Positions 1 through 8,021 of a stretch of 25,354 bases of DNA are shown one piece after another. The stretch's first letter is position 1, and the number at the start of each line of letters is the position of its first letter. Under the pieces are notes generated by a model. The model was given only the letters and a program-made list of their open reading frames with translations. It ran no database searches and was not told where the DNA came from. The position numbers were made by a program, and so were the translations under genes. This stretch comes from an uncultured Prevotellaceae bacterium (lineage in GTDB: Bacteria > Bacteroidota > Bacteroidia > Bacteroidales > Bacteroidaceae), in assembly GCA_937893145.1 (NCBI GenBank), contig CALBJW010000007.1, positions 1-25,354 on the forward strand. The letters run 5' to 3'.

Positions 1-72
1 TCGCGCCTTCCGTTTGAAAGGATAGGCCAACAGGACAAGGAAAGCGTAGATGTAAATGGCTAAGCTATACAA
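1..72 (-). CDS. waaA: 3-deoxy-D-manno-octulosonic acid transferase (Kdo transferase), N-terminal fragment
   Basis: Only the first 24 codons are inside the window; the gene continues past the left edge. The reading MYSLAIYIYAFLVLLAYPFK matches the short hydrophobic N-terminus that I know from Bacteroidales WaaA/KdtA proteins, the inner-membrane enzymes that add Kdo to lipid A precursor. No ATG is available in frame: a TGA lies upstream at about 94-96, and the only plausible initiator is the TTG at 72-70, which aligns with the usual first Met. The gene follows gltX on the same strand after 79 bp, an arrangement I believe is common in Bacteroidales. The call rests on a very short segment plus context, so it is tentative. 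Confidence 0.6.
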   Translation of the reverse strand, partial: MYSLAIYIYAFLVLLAYPFKRKAR

Positions 73-98
73 CGGTAATGAGTATTGAAGGGGTCAGG

Positions 99-126
99 CT
101 TTAAAAAGGACCCATGTTTTTTAAAG
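99..126 (-). other. AT-rich inverted repeat between gltX and waaA
   Basis: Arms CTTTAAAAA (99-107) and TTTTTAAAG (118-126) are perfectly complementary around a 10-base loop, so a 9-bp hairpin could form in the transcript leaving gltX. It could be a weak terminator, an attenuator or a processing site before waaA. It lacks GC pairs and a clear following U-run, so I do not call it a terminator. Confidence 0.35.
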
Positions 127-151
127 AGAACTGGATTGTACTGAACAAGGA

Positions 152-1711
152 TTATGCAAGAGTCTCAATAGCAAACTGCATGCGTTGGAGTGTCTCCTCC
201 TTGCCTAAGAAAGCTGCAAGTTCGTACATATCAGGGCCCTGTCCGGCTCCGACAAGACAAACACGCCATGCATTCCAAGGACGAAGTTCATTCTGCTCCA
301 CCCAAGGATCAATCTCAGCCTTAAGTCCGTCAGCAGTCCAGGTGCTCACTTGTGACAGACGCTCTGCAAAACTGCGCATCTCCTGTGCAGTCTCCTCCTT
401 CCAATTCTTCTTGATGAACTTATCCTCGCGATCAAACTCAACAGGAGCAACAAAGAAGAACTTAGTGAGTGGCCAGAGGTCAGAAGCGAAAGAGATGTTG
501 CGCTTCTTCTTGTTGCCGAGTCCGTCAACATATTCTATCACCTTAAGCTTCATCATGCGGACAACCTCAGCCTCTTGCTCTGCAGTAGCTTCAATGCCCT
601 CTGCCTTGAGCACCTTGTCGAAAGCTGGAGCCCACTCAGCGTCTTCCTGTTTGAGGAGATACTGGTGATTGAACCATGCTGCCTTGACATAGTCGAACTT
701 TGCTCCATTCTTTGAGCATTTAGATAGGTCGAAGAGCTGTACCATTTCGTCAAGCGACATAAGCTCCTGGTCATTGCCTGGGTTCCATCCAAGGAGAGCG
801 AGGAAGTTGATGACAGCTTCTGGGAGGTATCCCTTTTCGCGATATCCTGATGAGATAGCGCCAGACTTTGGATCGTGCCATTCGAGAGGGAACACAGGGA
901 AGCCGAGCTTGTCGCCATCACGCTTTGAAAGTTTGCCGTTGCCGATAGGCTTGAGCAGAAGGGCGAGATGGGCGAAGCGAGGCATAGTGTCTGCCCAATC
1001 GAATGCTTCGTAAAGAAGGACATGAAGTGGAGCACTTGGCAACCACTCTTCACCACGAATAACGTGAGTCACTTCCATCAAGTGGTCATCAACGATATTA
1101 GCAAGGTGGTATGTTGGAAGGTCGTCTGCACTCTTGTAAAGCACCTTATCATCAAGGATGCTTGAGTTGATTGTCACCTCACCACGAATGAGGTCGTCAA
1201 CTACAACATCACGACCTGGCTCAATCTTGAAACGAACAACGTATGGAGTGCCGCCCTCAACAAGAGCATCAACCTCTTCCTTTGGCATAGTGAGCGAGTT
1301 GCGCATCATGCCACGAGTCTTGGCATCATACTGGAAGTTCTCAATCTCAGCACGCTTCTTGTCGAGTTCCTCTGGAGTATCGAAGGCGATGTAAGCCTTA
1401 TCGTTGTCGAGGAGAACCTTAACATACTTGCGATAGATGTCGCGGCGTTCGCTCTGGCGGTATGGTCCATGCTCACCACCGAAGCTAACACCCTCGTCGA
1501 ACTTAATGCCGAGCCAGTTGAACGACTCGATGATATAGTCTTCTGCTCCTGGCACAAAACGAGTGGAGTCTGTGTCCTCAATACGGAAGATGAGGTCGCC
1601 TCCATGCTGCTTAGCAAAGAGATAATTGTACAAGGCGGTACGAACACCACCAATATGAAGTGGTCCTGTAGGACTTGGTGCAAAGCGCACTCTTACTTTT
1701 CTTTCTGTCAT
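152..1711 (-). CDS. gltX: Glutamate--tRNA ligase
   Basis: This class I aminoacyl-tRNA synthetase charges tRNA-Glu in the cytosol. The 519-residue length fits the family in Bacteroidales. The N-terminus carries the nucleotide-binding signature PSPTGPLHIGG (HIGH-type motif at residues 19-22). The second signature, KLSKR, is at residues 260-264. The part between holds the catalytic insert and the C-terminal third is the anticodon-binding region. The ATG at 1711-1709 is the natural start because MTERKVRVRFAPSPTG leads straight into the first signature. A TAACTTTG box 25 bp upstream supports its own promoter, and waaA lies downstream in the same direction. The frame is intact. Confidence 0.97.
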   Translation of the reverse strand: MTERKVRVRFAPSPTGPLHIGGVRTALYNYLFAKQHGGDLIFRIEDTDSTRFVPGAEDYIIESFNWLGIKFDEGVSFGGEHGPYRQSERRDIYRKYVKVLLDNDKAYIAFDTPEELDKKRAEIENFQYDAKTRGMMRNSLTMPKEEVDALVEGGTPYVVRFKIEPGRDVVVDDLIRGEVTINSSILDDKVLYKSADDLPTYHLANIVDDHLMEVTHVIRGEEWLPSAPLHVLLYEAFDWADTMPRFAHLALLLKPIGNGKLSKRDGDKLGFPVFPLEWHDPKSGAISSGYREKGYLPEAVINFLALLGWNPGNDQELMSLDEMVQLFDLSKCSKNGAKFDYVKAAWFNHQYLLKQEDAEWAPAFDKVLKAEGIEATAEQEAEVVRMMKLKVIEYVDGLGNKKKRNISFASDLWPLTKFFFVAPVEFDREDKFIKKNWKEETAQEMRSFAERLSQVSTWTADGLKAEIDPWVEQNELRPWNAWRVCLVGAGQGPDMYELAAFLGKEETLQRMQFAIETLA

Positions 1712-1736
1712 AATATGTGGTTTTTGATTTTGTGTG

Positions 1737-1744
1737 CAAAGTTA
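1737..1744 (-). promoter_or_regulatory. Bacteroidales -7 box for gltX
   Basis: Read on the minus strand this is TAACTTTG, matching the phylum consensus TAnnTTTG. It lies 25 bp upstream of the gltX ATG. I see no convincing -33 element. Confidence 0.55.
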
Positions 1745-1756
1745 CGAAAGAAATTT

Positions 1757-1777
1757 AAGAATGAAGAATGAAGAATT
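1757..1777. repeat. Heptamer tandem repeat (AAGAATG)
   Basis: Three consecutive heptamers, AAGAATG, AAGAATG and AAGAATT, lie in the divergent gltX/rubrerythrin intergenic region. A different heptamer array (GAAAAGT) occurs at 2512-2532. Neither overlaps a gene. Confidence 0.6.
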
Positions 1778-1883
1778 AATATTTTGACAAATAATAGACG
1801 AATAGAGGATATAGAACAAACTATTTTTAGATTTTTTAACCAACATTTTATGTTTTAATCGAATAATGAAAGTATAAAATCCG

Positions 1884-1891
1884 TATCTTTG
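1884..1891 (+). promoter_or_regulatory. Bacteroidales -7 box for rubrerythrin
   Basis: TATCTTTG, a perfect match to TAnnTTTG, lies 48 bp upstream of the rubrerythrin ATG. It is divergent from the gltX promoter. Confidence 0.7.
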
Positions 1892-1939
1892 CAGTCGAAA
1901 TGTAAACATTCATATAACATATCTTAAACTTATACCATC

Positions 1940-2479
1940 ATGGCAAACAAGTATTCAGGCACACAGACCGAGAAGAATCTCGAGGCTGCATTTGCGGGCG
2001 AATCACAGGCACGCAACAAGTACACATATTTCGCATCAAAGGCTAAGAAGGAAGGTTTTGAGCAGATTGCATCTATCTTCCTCAAGACTGCTGACAACGA
2101 GAAGGAACACGCAAAGATGTGGTTCAAGGAACTTCAGGGCATCGGCAACACTGTAGAGAACCTCACAGCTGCTGCTAATGGTGAGAACTTCGAATGGACT
2201 GACATGTACGAAGGTTTCGCTAAGACTGCTGAAGAAGAAGGTTTCCCAGAACTCGCTAAGAAGTTCCGCCTCGTAGCTGCTATAGAAAAGCATCACGAAG
2301 AGCGTTACCGCGCACTTCTCAAGAACATCGAGATGCAGGAAGTGTTCGCAAAGAGTGAAGTTAAGGTTTGGGAATGTCGCAACTGCGGTCACATCGTAGT
2401 AGGCGAGAAGGCTCCAGAGGAGTGCCCAACATGTGCTCATCCACAGTCTTATTTCGAAATTCACGCTGAGAACTATTAA
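1940..2479 (+). CDS. rbr: Rubrerythrin
   Basis: Rubrerythrins are cytosolic non-haem iron peroxidases that protect anaerobes from hydrogen peroxide. The 179 residues show the two-part family layout. The N-terminal ferritin-like four-helix domain contains GESQARNKY and the iron-ligand pattern EKEHAK, with a second set around EKHHEERY. A C-terminal rubredoxin-like FeS4 domain uses Cys146, Cys149, Cys162 and Cys165 (WECRNCGH and ECPTCAHP). The start follows a TATCTTTG promoter, and a long perfect hairpin ends the transcript, so this is probably a monocistronic stress gene. The frame is complete. Confidence 0.96.
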   Translation: MANKYSGTQTEKNLEAAFAGESQARNKYTYFASKAKKEGFEQIASIFLKTADNEKEHAKMWFKELQGIGNTVENLTAAANGENFEWTDMYEGFAKTAEEEGFPELAKKFRLVAAIEKHHEERYRALLKNIEMQEVFAKSEVKVWECRNCGHIVVGEKAPEECPTCAHPQSYFEIHAENY

Positions 2480-2512
2480 GTCGTAGGGTGATTTTCCTAT
2501 AATAATTAAGCG

Positions 2513-2560
2513 AAAAGTGAAAAGTGAAAAGTAAATACTCTTCACTTTTCACTTTTTTTT
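2513..2560 (+). terminator. Rho-independent terminator after rubrerythrin, built from heptamer repeats
   Basis: The arm at 2513-2528 is perfectly complementary over 16 bp to the arm at 2541-2556, around a 12-base loop that can add AGT/ACT pairs. It is followed by a T-run to 2560. The left arm is part of three tandem GAAAAGT heptamers (2512-2532). The stem is AT-rich but long, and is placed 33 bp after the rbr stop. Confidence 0.75.
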
Positions 2561-2561
2561 G

Positions 2562-2569
2562 TACCTTTG
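2562..2569 (+). promoter_or_regulatory. Bacteroidales -7 box for the YfhO-family gene
   Basis: TACCTTTG fits TAnnTTTG. It begins 2 bp after the T-run of the preceding terminator, giving a leader of about 95 nt before the ATG at 2672. Confidence 0.6.
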
Positions 2570-2671
2570 CAAAGTTTTTACATTATATATAAAATAGGTG
2601 TGCTGAAGAATTACATTCCGAAGGCACTTCCTGCTTAATTAGGAAAACAACTAAAACTTAATCAATAGAAA

Positions 2672-5272
2672 ATGAATTTTGATTGGAAAAAATTAGTGCC
2701 AGACGCTATCTGCGTGGTACTCTTTGCCGTTATTGCTTTCGCCTACTTCTCGCCAGCTGTGCTTGAAGGCAAGCGACTCGACGGTCACGACCACAGTGCA
2801 AATGATGGTATTGCTGTGGAGATAAACAGTTATCGTGATGCTCACGATGGTGCCACTCCTCGTTGGGTGACAAGTGTGTTTGGTGGTATGCCAACATACC
2901 AGATTGCACCTTCGTATGGTTCCACTAAGGGACTCTCATTCATCGAGAGCATCTACCACCTCGGATTCCCAGACTACATCTGGTATGTCTTCGCAAGTAT
3001 GCTCGGATTCTACATTCTCCTTCGTGCCTTCGACTTCAAACAGTGGATGGCAGCACTGGGAGCTATCGTGTGGGCTTTCTCAAGCTACTTCTTCATCATC
3101 ATCGCTGCGGGCCACATCTGGAAGGTCATAACACTCACTTACATTCCTCCTACAATAGCAGGTCTCGTGTTGTGTTATCGTAGCATGGACATCGAAGACA
3201 AGAAGCAGAGAGTATGGAAACTCCTCATTGGCTTCATCATGACAGCCATCTTTGGAGCACTTCAGATTCTCAGCAACCATGTGCAGATGACATACTACTT
3301 CCTCTTCCCTATCGCCTTTATGGTCATCGCATACCTCGTGATGGCAATTCAGAAGAAGCACGTTGGAAGATGGTGCATCTCGACTGCCGCTCTTGCTGTT
3401 GCTGCAATCATGGCGGTTTCAATGAACCTCTCGAACCTTTATAATACCTACGAGTATCAGAAGGAGTCGATGCGTGGTAAGAGTGAACTTGTTAAGCAGG
3501 GCAACACTGAGGACCAGACTGATTCTGGTCTTGAGCGTTCGTACATCACAGCATGGAGTTATGGCATTGATGAGACTCTCACATTCCTTATTCCTAACTA
3601 TCGTGGTGGTGCAAGCATTCCTCTTTCTGCTAATGAAACAGCAATGAAGAAGGCAGATGCACAGTTCAGTGGCGCTGGCATCTATGGTGCTTTCACTCAG
3701 TATTGGGGCGAACAGCCAGGCACAAGTGGACCTGTTTATCTTGGTGCCATCGTATGTATGCTCTTTGTGCTTGCCATGATTGTCATTCCAAACAAGCACC
3801 CAATGAAGTTGGCACTCATCGCTGCCACATTACTCACGCTCATGCTTGGATGGGGCAAGAACTTCATGCCATTCACCAACTTATTCATCGACCACTTCCC
3901 AATGTATGCAAAGTTCCGTACTGTATCGAGCATCCTTGTGGTGGTTGAATTCACAGTACCTCTTCTTGCGATGTGGGGATTGAAGTTGTTTGTTGAGAAA
4001 CCAAACTTCAAGGCACTCTACTCTTCATTTGGATTCACAGTATTGCTCTGCCTCGTATTGATGTACACTGGTGGCGACTGTCTCTCTACTATGGACCGTC
4101 AGGCAATCAACCAGTATGTTTCTGCAGGCTACTTCGACCAGATGATGGGACAGCAGATTCTTTCAAGCATATCAACTATGCGTGCTGCTATGCTCACAGC
4201 TGATGGATGGCGAAGCATCCTCTTCATAGCTCTTGGAGCAGCTATCATGTATTGGTACGCAACAGCATCCAAGAAGGAGGAAAGCAACACATCTTCTAAG
4301 GCTACAATCCTCTGCGCTGTACTTCTCGTGCTTTGTCTCTTCGACATGTGGCAGGTAAATAAGCGTTATCTCCACAATGATATGTTTGAGGCTCCTGCAC
4401 TTGCTGGTGAAACTATCAAGGCTGGTGATGCAGAGAACTATATCCTCGCAAAGAGTGGAAATGGTCGTGACTACCGTGTAATGAACATGGCTGTCAGCAC
4501 ATTCAACGACAATACAACAAGTGCATTCTTCTCAAGCATAGGTGGTTATCATGCTGCAAAGCTTCGCCGTTACCAGGAACTCATCGAGGCTCATATCTCA
4601 CCAGAGATGCAGAAGGTTATCGGCACACTTCAGAAGGCTCCTATGGACACAGTAGCCATGATGGAACAGCAGACTCCTTATCCTATTTATGACCTTAGTG
4701 CTGTCAATACCGATTCTGTGTTCCCTGTCATCAATATGCTCAACACTCGTTGGTTCATCGTTGGTGTTGGTGAGGGCAAACGTCTCCCTATCGAGAACAC
4801 CACAGCAATGGGTAATGCATGGTTCGTGAAGGATATCGCATACGTTGGAAATGCAAACGAAGAACTTGCTGCTCTTGGCAAGGTGAACCTCCGCAACACA
4901 GCAGTCGTAGCAAAGAACGACTTCGGATTCCTCAAGTCTAAGGGCGAAGGAACAGTTGTTCTCAAGAACTATGGTGCTGATGAGGCTGTATATACAGTTG
5001 AGAGCAAGGATGGTGGTTGTGTTGTATTCTCGGAAGTTTACTACCCTGGCTGGACTGCTACTATCGACGGACAGGAAACAGAGGTTGGTCGTGCCAACTA
5101 TGTGCTCCGTGCTATCAATGTTCCTGCAGGTAAGCATGAAGTTGTGTTCTCGTTCCATCCTAAGACAGTGAACATGACAGAAGGCATTGCCAAAGGTATG
5201 CTCTGCGCACTTCTCGGTGCTATCCTTTGTTTGCTCTTCCTTGCTTTCAAGGGGGAAAAAGAAAACAAGTAA
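2672..5272 (+). CDS. YfhO-family multispanning membrane protein
   Basis: This 866-residue protein has an N-terminal membrane anchor (around residues 11-31), a loop with RLDGHDHSANDG and RWVTSVFGGMPTYQ, then many hydrophobic spans with short loops. After residue ~580 comes a large, mostly hydrophilic C-terminal part containing YYPGWTATIDG, and a final membrane span near residues 840-860. That plan is typical of the YfhO family (Pfam YfhO), GT-C-like membrane proteins linked in some Firmicutes to glycosylation of cell-wall polymers. In Bacteroidales the substrate is unknown to me. It has its own -7 box and is followed after 21 bp by the peptidase gene, so the two may be co-transcribed. Confidence 0.85.
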   Translation: MNFDWKKLVPDAICVVLFAVIAFAYFSPAVLEGKRLDGHDHSANDGIAVEINSYRDAHDGATPRWVTSVFGGMPTYQIAPSYGSTKGLSFIESIYHLGFPDYIWYVFASMLGFYILLRAFDFKQWMAALGAIVWAFSSYFFIIIAAGHIWKVITLTYIPPTIAGLVLCYRSMDIEDKKQRVWKLLIGFIMTAIFGALQILSNHVQMTYYFLFPIAFMVIAYLVMAIQKKHVGRWCISTAALAVAAIMAVSMNLSNLYNTYEYQKESMRGKSELVKQGNTEDQTDSGLERSYITAWSYGIDETLTFLIPNYRGGASIPLSANETAMKKADAQFSGAGIYGAFTQYWGEQPGTSGPVYLGAIVCMLFVLAMIVIPNKHPMKLALIAATLLTLMLGWGKNFMPFTNLFIDHFPMYAKFRTVSSILVVVEFTVPLLAMWGLKLFVEKPNFKALYSSFGFTVLLCLVLMYTGGDCLSTMDRQAINQYVSAGYFDQMMGQQILSSISTMRAAMLTADGWRSILFIALGAAIMYWYATASKKEESNTSSKATILCAVLLVLCLFDMWQVNKRYLHNDMFEAPALAGETIKAGDAENYILAKSGNGRDYRVMNMAVSTFNDNTTSAFFSSIGGYHAAKLRRYQELIEAHISPEMQKVIGTLQKAPMDTVAMMEQQTPYPIYDLSAVNTDSVFPVINMLNTRWFIVGVGEGKRLPIENTTAMGNAWFVKDIAYVGNANEELAALGKVNLRNTAVVAKNDFGFLKSKGEGTVVLKNYGADEAVYTVESKDGGCVVFSEVYYPGWTATIDGQETEVGRANYVLRAINVPAGKHEVVFSFHPKTVNMTEGIAKGMLCALLGAILCLLFLAFKGEKENK

Positions 5273-5293
5273 CTCAAAAAATGCAATAATCGG

Positions 5294-7438
5294 ATGATTA
5301 ACCTCAAGAAATACTTATCTATAGCAGTGCTCGCAATGTCGAGTACTGCTATATTTGCTCAGCAACCATTTTCGCTTGAGCAGGCAATGAATCCATACGG
5401 ACTCATTCACATCAAGGCTCCATCAAACTCATGGGGCGAGGACGGAATGCCATACGAAGACAAGCAGGAGACTCGCGCAGAAGGACATGACTTCACAAAC
5501 TGCGACGCTACCTATGCTCTCGACTTCGTGAATCGTCAGCGTGTGTGGCGCTATGCCACTCGTGGCGACTATGAACTTGTCAACCTCAAGACTGGCGAAA
5601 AGCGCAAACTCGGTGCAGGACTTCCTGAGACAAGCCTTATGTTTGCCAAGTTCTCTCCTGATGGCACAAAGGTGGCTTATGTTTCAAAGAACAATATCTA
5701 TATGGAGTTCTGCGAAGGTGGTCAGCGTGAACAACTCACTTTCGATGGAAACGAAACAATCGTAAATGGTACCTTTGACTGGGTTTACGAAGAGGAATTT
5801 GATTGTCGCGACGGTTTCCGTTGGAGTGGCGACTCGAAGTACATCGCCTTCTGGCGCTCAGACACAGAGGGTACTGGCTGGTTTGATATTATAGATAATG
5901 TGAGTGGCATCTATCCTAAGGTTAATCATTTCCCTTATCCTAAGGCAGGAACAACCAATTCGGCAGTGAAGATTGGTGTGATTAAAGCCCCTTGGGGGAG
6001 GTCGGGTGGGGTTCCAACATGGCTCGACATTCCTGGCGATGAGCGCGAGAACTATCTTCCTCGCATGGAATTTGTGCCAGGCACCAACCGCCTTATGATT
6101 CAGCAGATGAATCGTGCGCAGAATAATAATAAGGTATGGACATGCAACATCGTGAATGGTAAAGCTGATAACCTCCACGTCATGCTTGAAGACAATGATA
6201 AGGCTTGGGTGGAGACTAACGACAACATTCACTTCCTCAAGGGCAACAAATACTTCACCTTCACTTCGGAGCGTGATGGTTGGCGACACATCTATCGTGT
6301 ATCGGCAGATGGAAAGAAGTGGACTTGCATCACAAAGGGCAATATGGATGTCGTGAACGAGGTGGCTCTCGATGAAAAGCGTGGCTACATCTATTTCATC
6401 GGTTGCGAACCAAATGCTGCCACACAGCGTTACCTCTACCGTGCGAAACTTTATGGAAACGGCACTATCGAGAAGATTAAGACTCAGACTAAAGTCGGAC
6501 AGTACTCGTACGATATGTCTCCAACTTGCGACTATGCTGTTGAACGCTATTCATCTGCCAACCAAGTGCCACAGTATCGCATGATTAAGTGTGATGCTAA
6601 GGGCAACTGGACCGTTGACAAGGAACTTGAGATGAACGAGCAGGCACAACAAGAATGGAAGTCACTCGGACTCAACGGCAAGGAGTTTGTGAAAGTAAAG
6701 AGTGGTGACCTCGAACTTGATGCTTGGATTATCAAACCAATAAACTTCGATCCAAACAAGAAGTACCCTGTCATCGACTATGTATATGGTGAGCCAGCCT
6801 CTGCTACCGTTCAGGACCGTTGGGAGTCAACGCTCTTCTGGCAGTATCTTGCCACACAAGGCTTCGTAATTGTCAGCATCGAGAATCGTGGTGCAGCAGC
6901 CCCTCGTGGTCGTGAGTGGCGCAAGTGCATCTATGGAGAAGTAGGTGTGGCAGCAAGTGAGGACCAGGCTCGTGGCATTCAGTCTCTCTGCGATATGTTC
7001 CCTTGGATGGACCGCACTCGTCTTGGCATCACAGGTTGGAGTGGCGGTGGAGCACAGACTCTCAACAGCATGTTCCGCTATCCTGATGTCTTCAAGACAG
7101 GTATCGCCATCGCCTTCGTGAGCGACCAGAAACTGTACGACACCATCTATCAGGAGCGCTACATGAACACTCCACAAAGCAATCCTGATGGCTACTTCCG
7201 TGGCAGTCCTATCAACTTCGTGGATGGTCTCAAGGGTAACCTCCTCATCGTCCACGGCACAGGTGACGACAATGTTCACTACCAGAACACCGAAATGCTC
7301 GTGAACCGTCTCATCGAGAAGGGCAAAATCTTCTACCAGCTCTCCTACCCTATGCGTACTCACGGCATCAGCGAAGGCAGAGGCACAAGCCTCCACCTCC
7401 GCAAACAATTAGTTGATTTCTGGAAGAAGAACTTGTAA
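5294..7438 (+). CDS. Secreted dipeptidyl peptidase IV-type serine peptidase (S9 family)
   Basis: This 714-residue exported peptidase releases N-terminal dipeptides, typically X-Pro. Residues 1-22 are a signal peptide (KKYLSIAVLAMSSTAIFAQ). A beta-propeller domain follows and contains DWVYEEE at residues 162-168; the paired glutamates bind the substrate amino terminus in DPP IV. The C-terminal alpha/beta-hydrolase domain carries the catalytic triad: Ser583 in GWSGGG, Asp658 in GTGDDNVH and His690 in RTHGIS. The nucleophile elbow is GWSGGG rather than the classical GWSYGG, a variant I believe occurs in Bacteroidetes members. A GC-rich repeat-like segment sits inside the propeller at 5986-6012. 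The gene probably shares a transcript with the YfhO-family gene. Confidence 0.9.
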   Translation: MINLKKYLSIAVLAMSSTAIFAQQPFSLEQAMNPYGLIHIKAPSNSWGEDGMPYEDKQETRAEGHDFTNCDATYALDFVNRQRVWRYATRGDYELVNLKTGEKRKLGAGLPETSLMFAKFSPDGTKVAYVSKNNIYMEFCEGGQREQLTFDGNETIVNGTFDWVYEEEFDCRDGFRWSGDSKYIAFWRSDTEGTGWFDIIDNVSGIYPKVNHFPYPKAGTTNSAVKIGVIKAPWGRSGGVPTWLDIPGDERENYLPRMEFVPGTNRLMIQQMNRAQNNNKVWTCNIVNGKADNLHVMLEDNDKAWVETNDNIHFLKGNKYFTFTSERDGWRHIYRVSADGKKWTCITKGNMDVVNEVALDEKRGYIYFIGCEPNAATQRYLYRAKLYGNGTIEKIKTQTKVGQYSYDMSPTCDYAVERYSSANQVPQYRMIKCDAKGNWTVDKELEMNEQAQQEWKSLGLNGKEFVKVKSGDLELDAWIIKPINFDPNKKYPVIDYVYGEPASATVQDRWESTLFWQYLATQGFVIVSIENRGAAAPRGREWRKCIYGEVGVAASEDQARGIQSLCDMFPWMDRTRLGITGWSGGGAQTLNSMFRYPDVFKTGIAIAFVSDQKLYDTIYQERYMNTPQSNPDGYFRGSPINFVDGLKGNLLIVHGTGDDNVHYQNTEMLVNRLIEKGKIFYQLSYPMRTHGISEGRGTSLHLRKQLVDFWKKNL
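5986..6012. repeat. GC-rich REP-like sequence inside the peptidase gene
   Basis: The core CCCTTGGGGGAGG followed by tCGGGtGGGG differs at about three positions from the intergenic sequence at 9256-9281. It is read in frame as APWGRSGGV in the peptidase propeller. Confidence 0.5.
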
Positions 7439-7440
7439 GC

Positions 7441-7905
7441 TTACCAACAAGTACCAACCACATACTCGTCAAAAGCATCATCATCGAATGTGTAGCCTGC
7501 TCGGTGGGCACATTCCTTGATGATGTTTTGAGTTTCTGGGGAGAGTTCGCGGTTGCCTGCACGGAGTTCGTAGAAGGTGGTGCGGGAGAAATGCTTGAGG
7601 CACTCGGCCTTGAAGCGTGAGAGGAGACCGGCATCCTTGATACGGTTTGAGAGAGAGGTGAAACCGATAGCATAGGATGATGTAGAATCGACATTTCGAT
7701 ACTGGGGGCAGCCATCAGTGCGACCTGCATATTCGAGAGGATTGATGATATGGAGAACTGAGGCATTGCGAGCATCTTCTGTAGCTTCAAGGGCATGTCT
7801 GCATGTTGCAGCAAGTGAGCAATGGGGATTCGTACACATTGCATAATTAATCGGCTTCTGATTGATTCGACTGTAAATTGTAGATTTTGATACTATTTGT
7901 GCCAT
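7441..7905 (-). CDS. DUF6078-like small protein
   Basis: The protein has 154 residues and no signal peptide or membrane span. Its N-terminal half has a cysteine/histidine cluster (YAMCTNPHCSLAATCRH) that could bind a metal. The C-terminal half (FSRTTFYELRAGNRELSPET) is predicted helical and resembles a helix-turn-helix-like region. This layout matches what I recall of DUF6078 proteins, found in Bacteroides and Prevotella and without known function. The gene is convergent with the peptidase, only 2 bp from its stop. The repeat array at 7941-8019 lies directly upstream, where it could act as a control region. The family name is from memory and should be checked. Confidence 0.7.
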   Translation of the reverse strand: MAQIVSKSTIYSRINQKPINYAMCTNPHCSLAATCRHALEATEDARNASVLHIINPLEYAGRTDGCPQYRNVDSTSSYAIGFTSLSNRIKDAGLLSRFKAECLKHFSRTTFYELRAGNRELSPETQNIIKECAHRAGYTFDDDAFDEYVVGTCW

Positions 7906-7940
7906 CTTAATGCGTTTTTATCGTTATTATTTGATTTTCC

Positions 7941-8019
7941 GATAGTTAAGGCGCATTAAGGTGCCTTAAAACCTTAAGGCGACCTTATAGCAACCTTAAG
8001 GCGACCTTCATGCGCTTTT
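7941..8019 (-). repeat. Left long inverted repeat of the vapE unit (AAGGTnGCC modules)
   Basis: Read on the minus strand this runs GCGCATGAAGGTCGCC, TTAAGGTTGC, TATAAGGTCGCC, TTAAGG and ends CACCTTAATGCGCC then TTAACTATC. It is an imperfect copy, in opposite orientation, of 9471-9546. It begins 3 bp beyond the vapE stop and ends 35 bp before the DUF6078-like gene. Confidence 0.75.
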
Positions 8020-8021
8020 GC

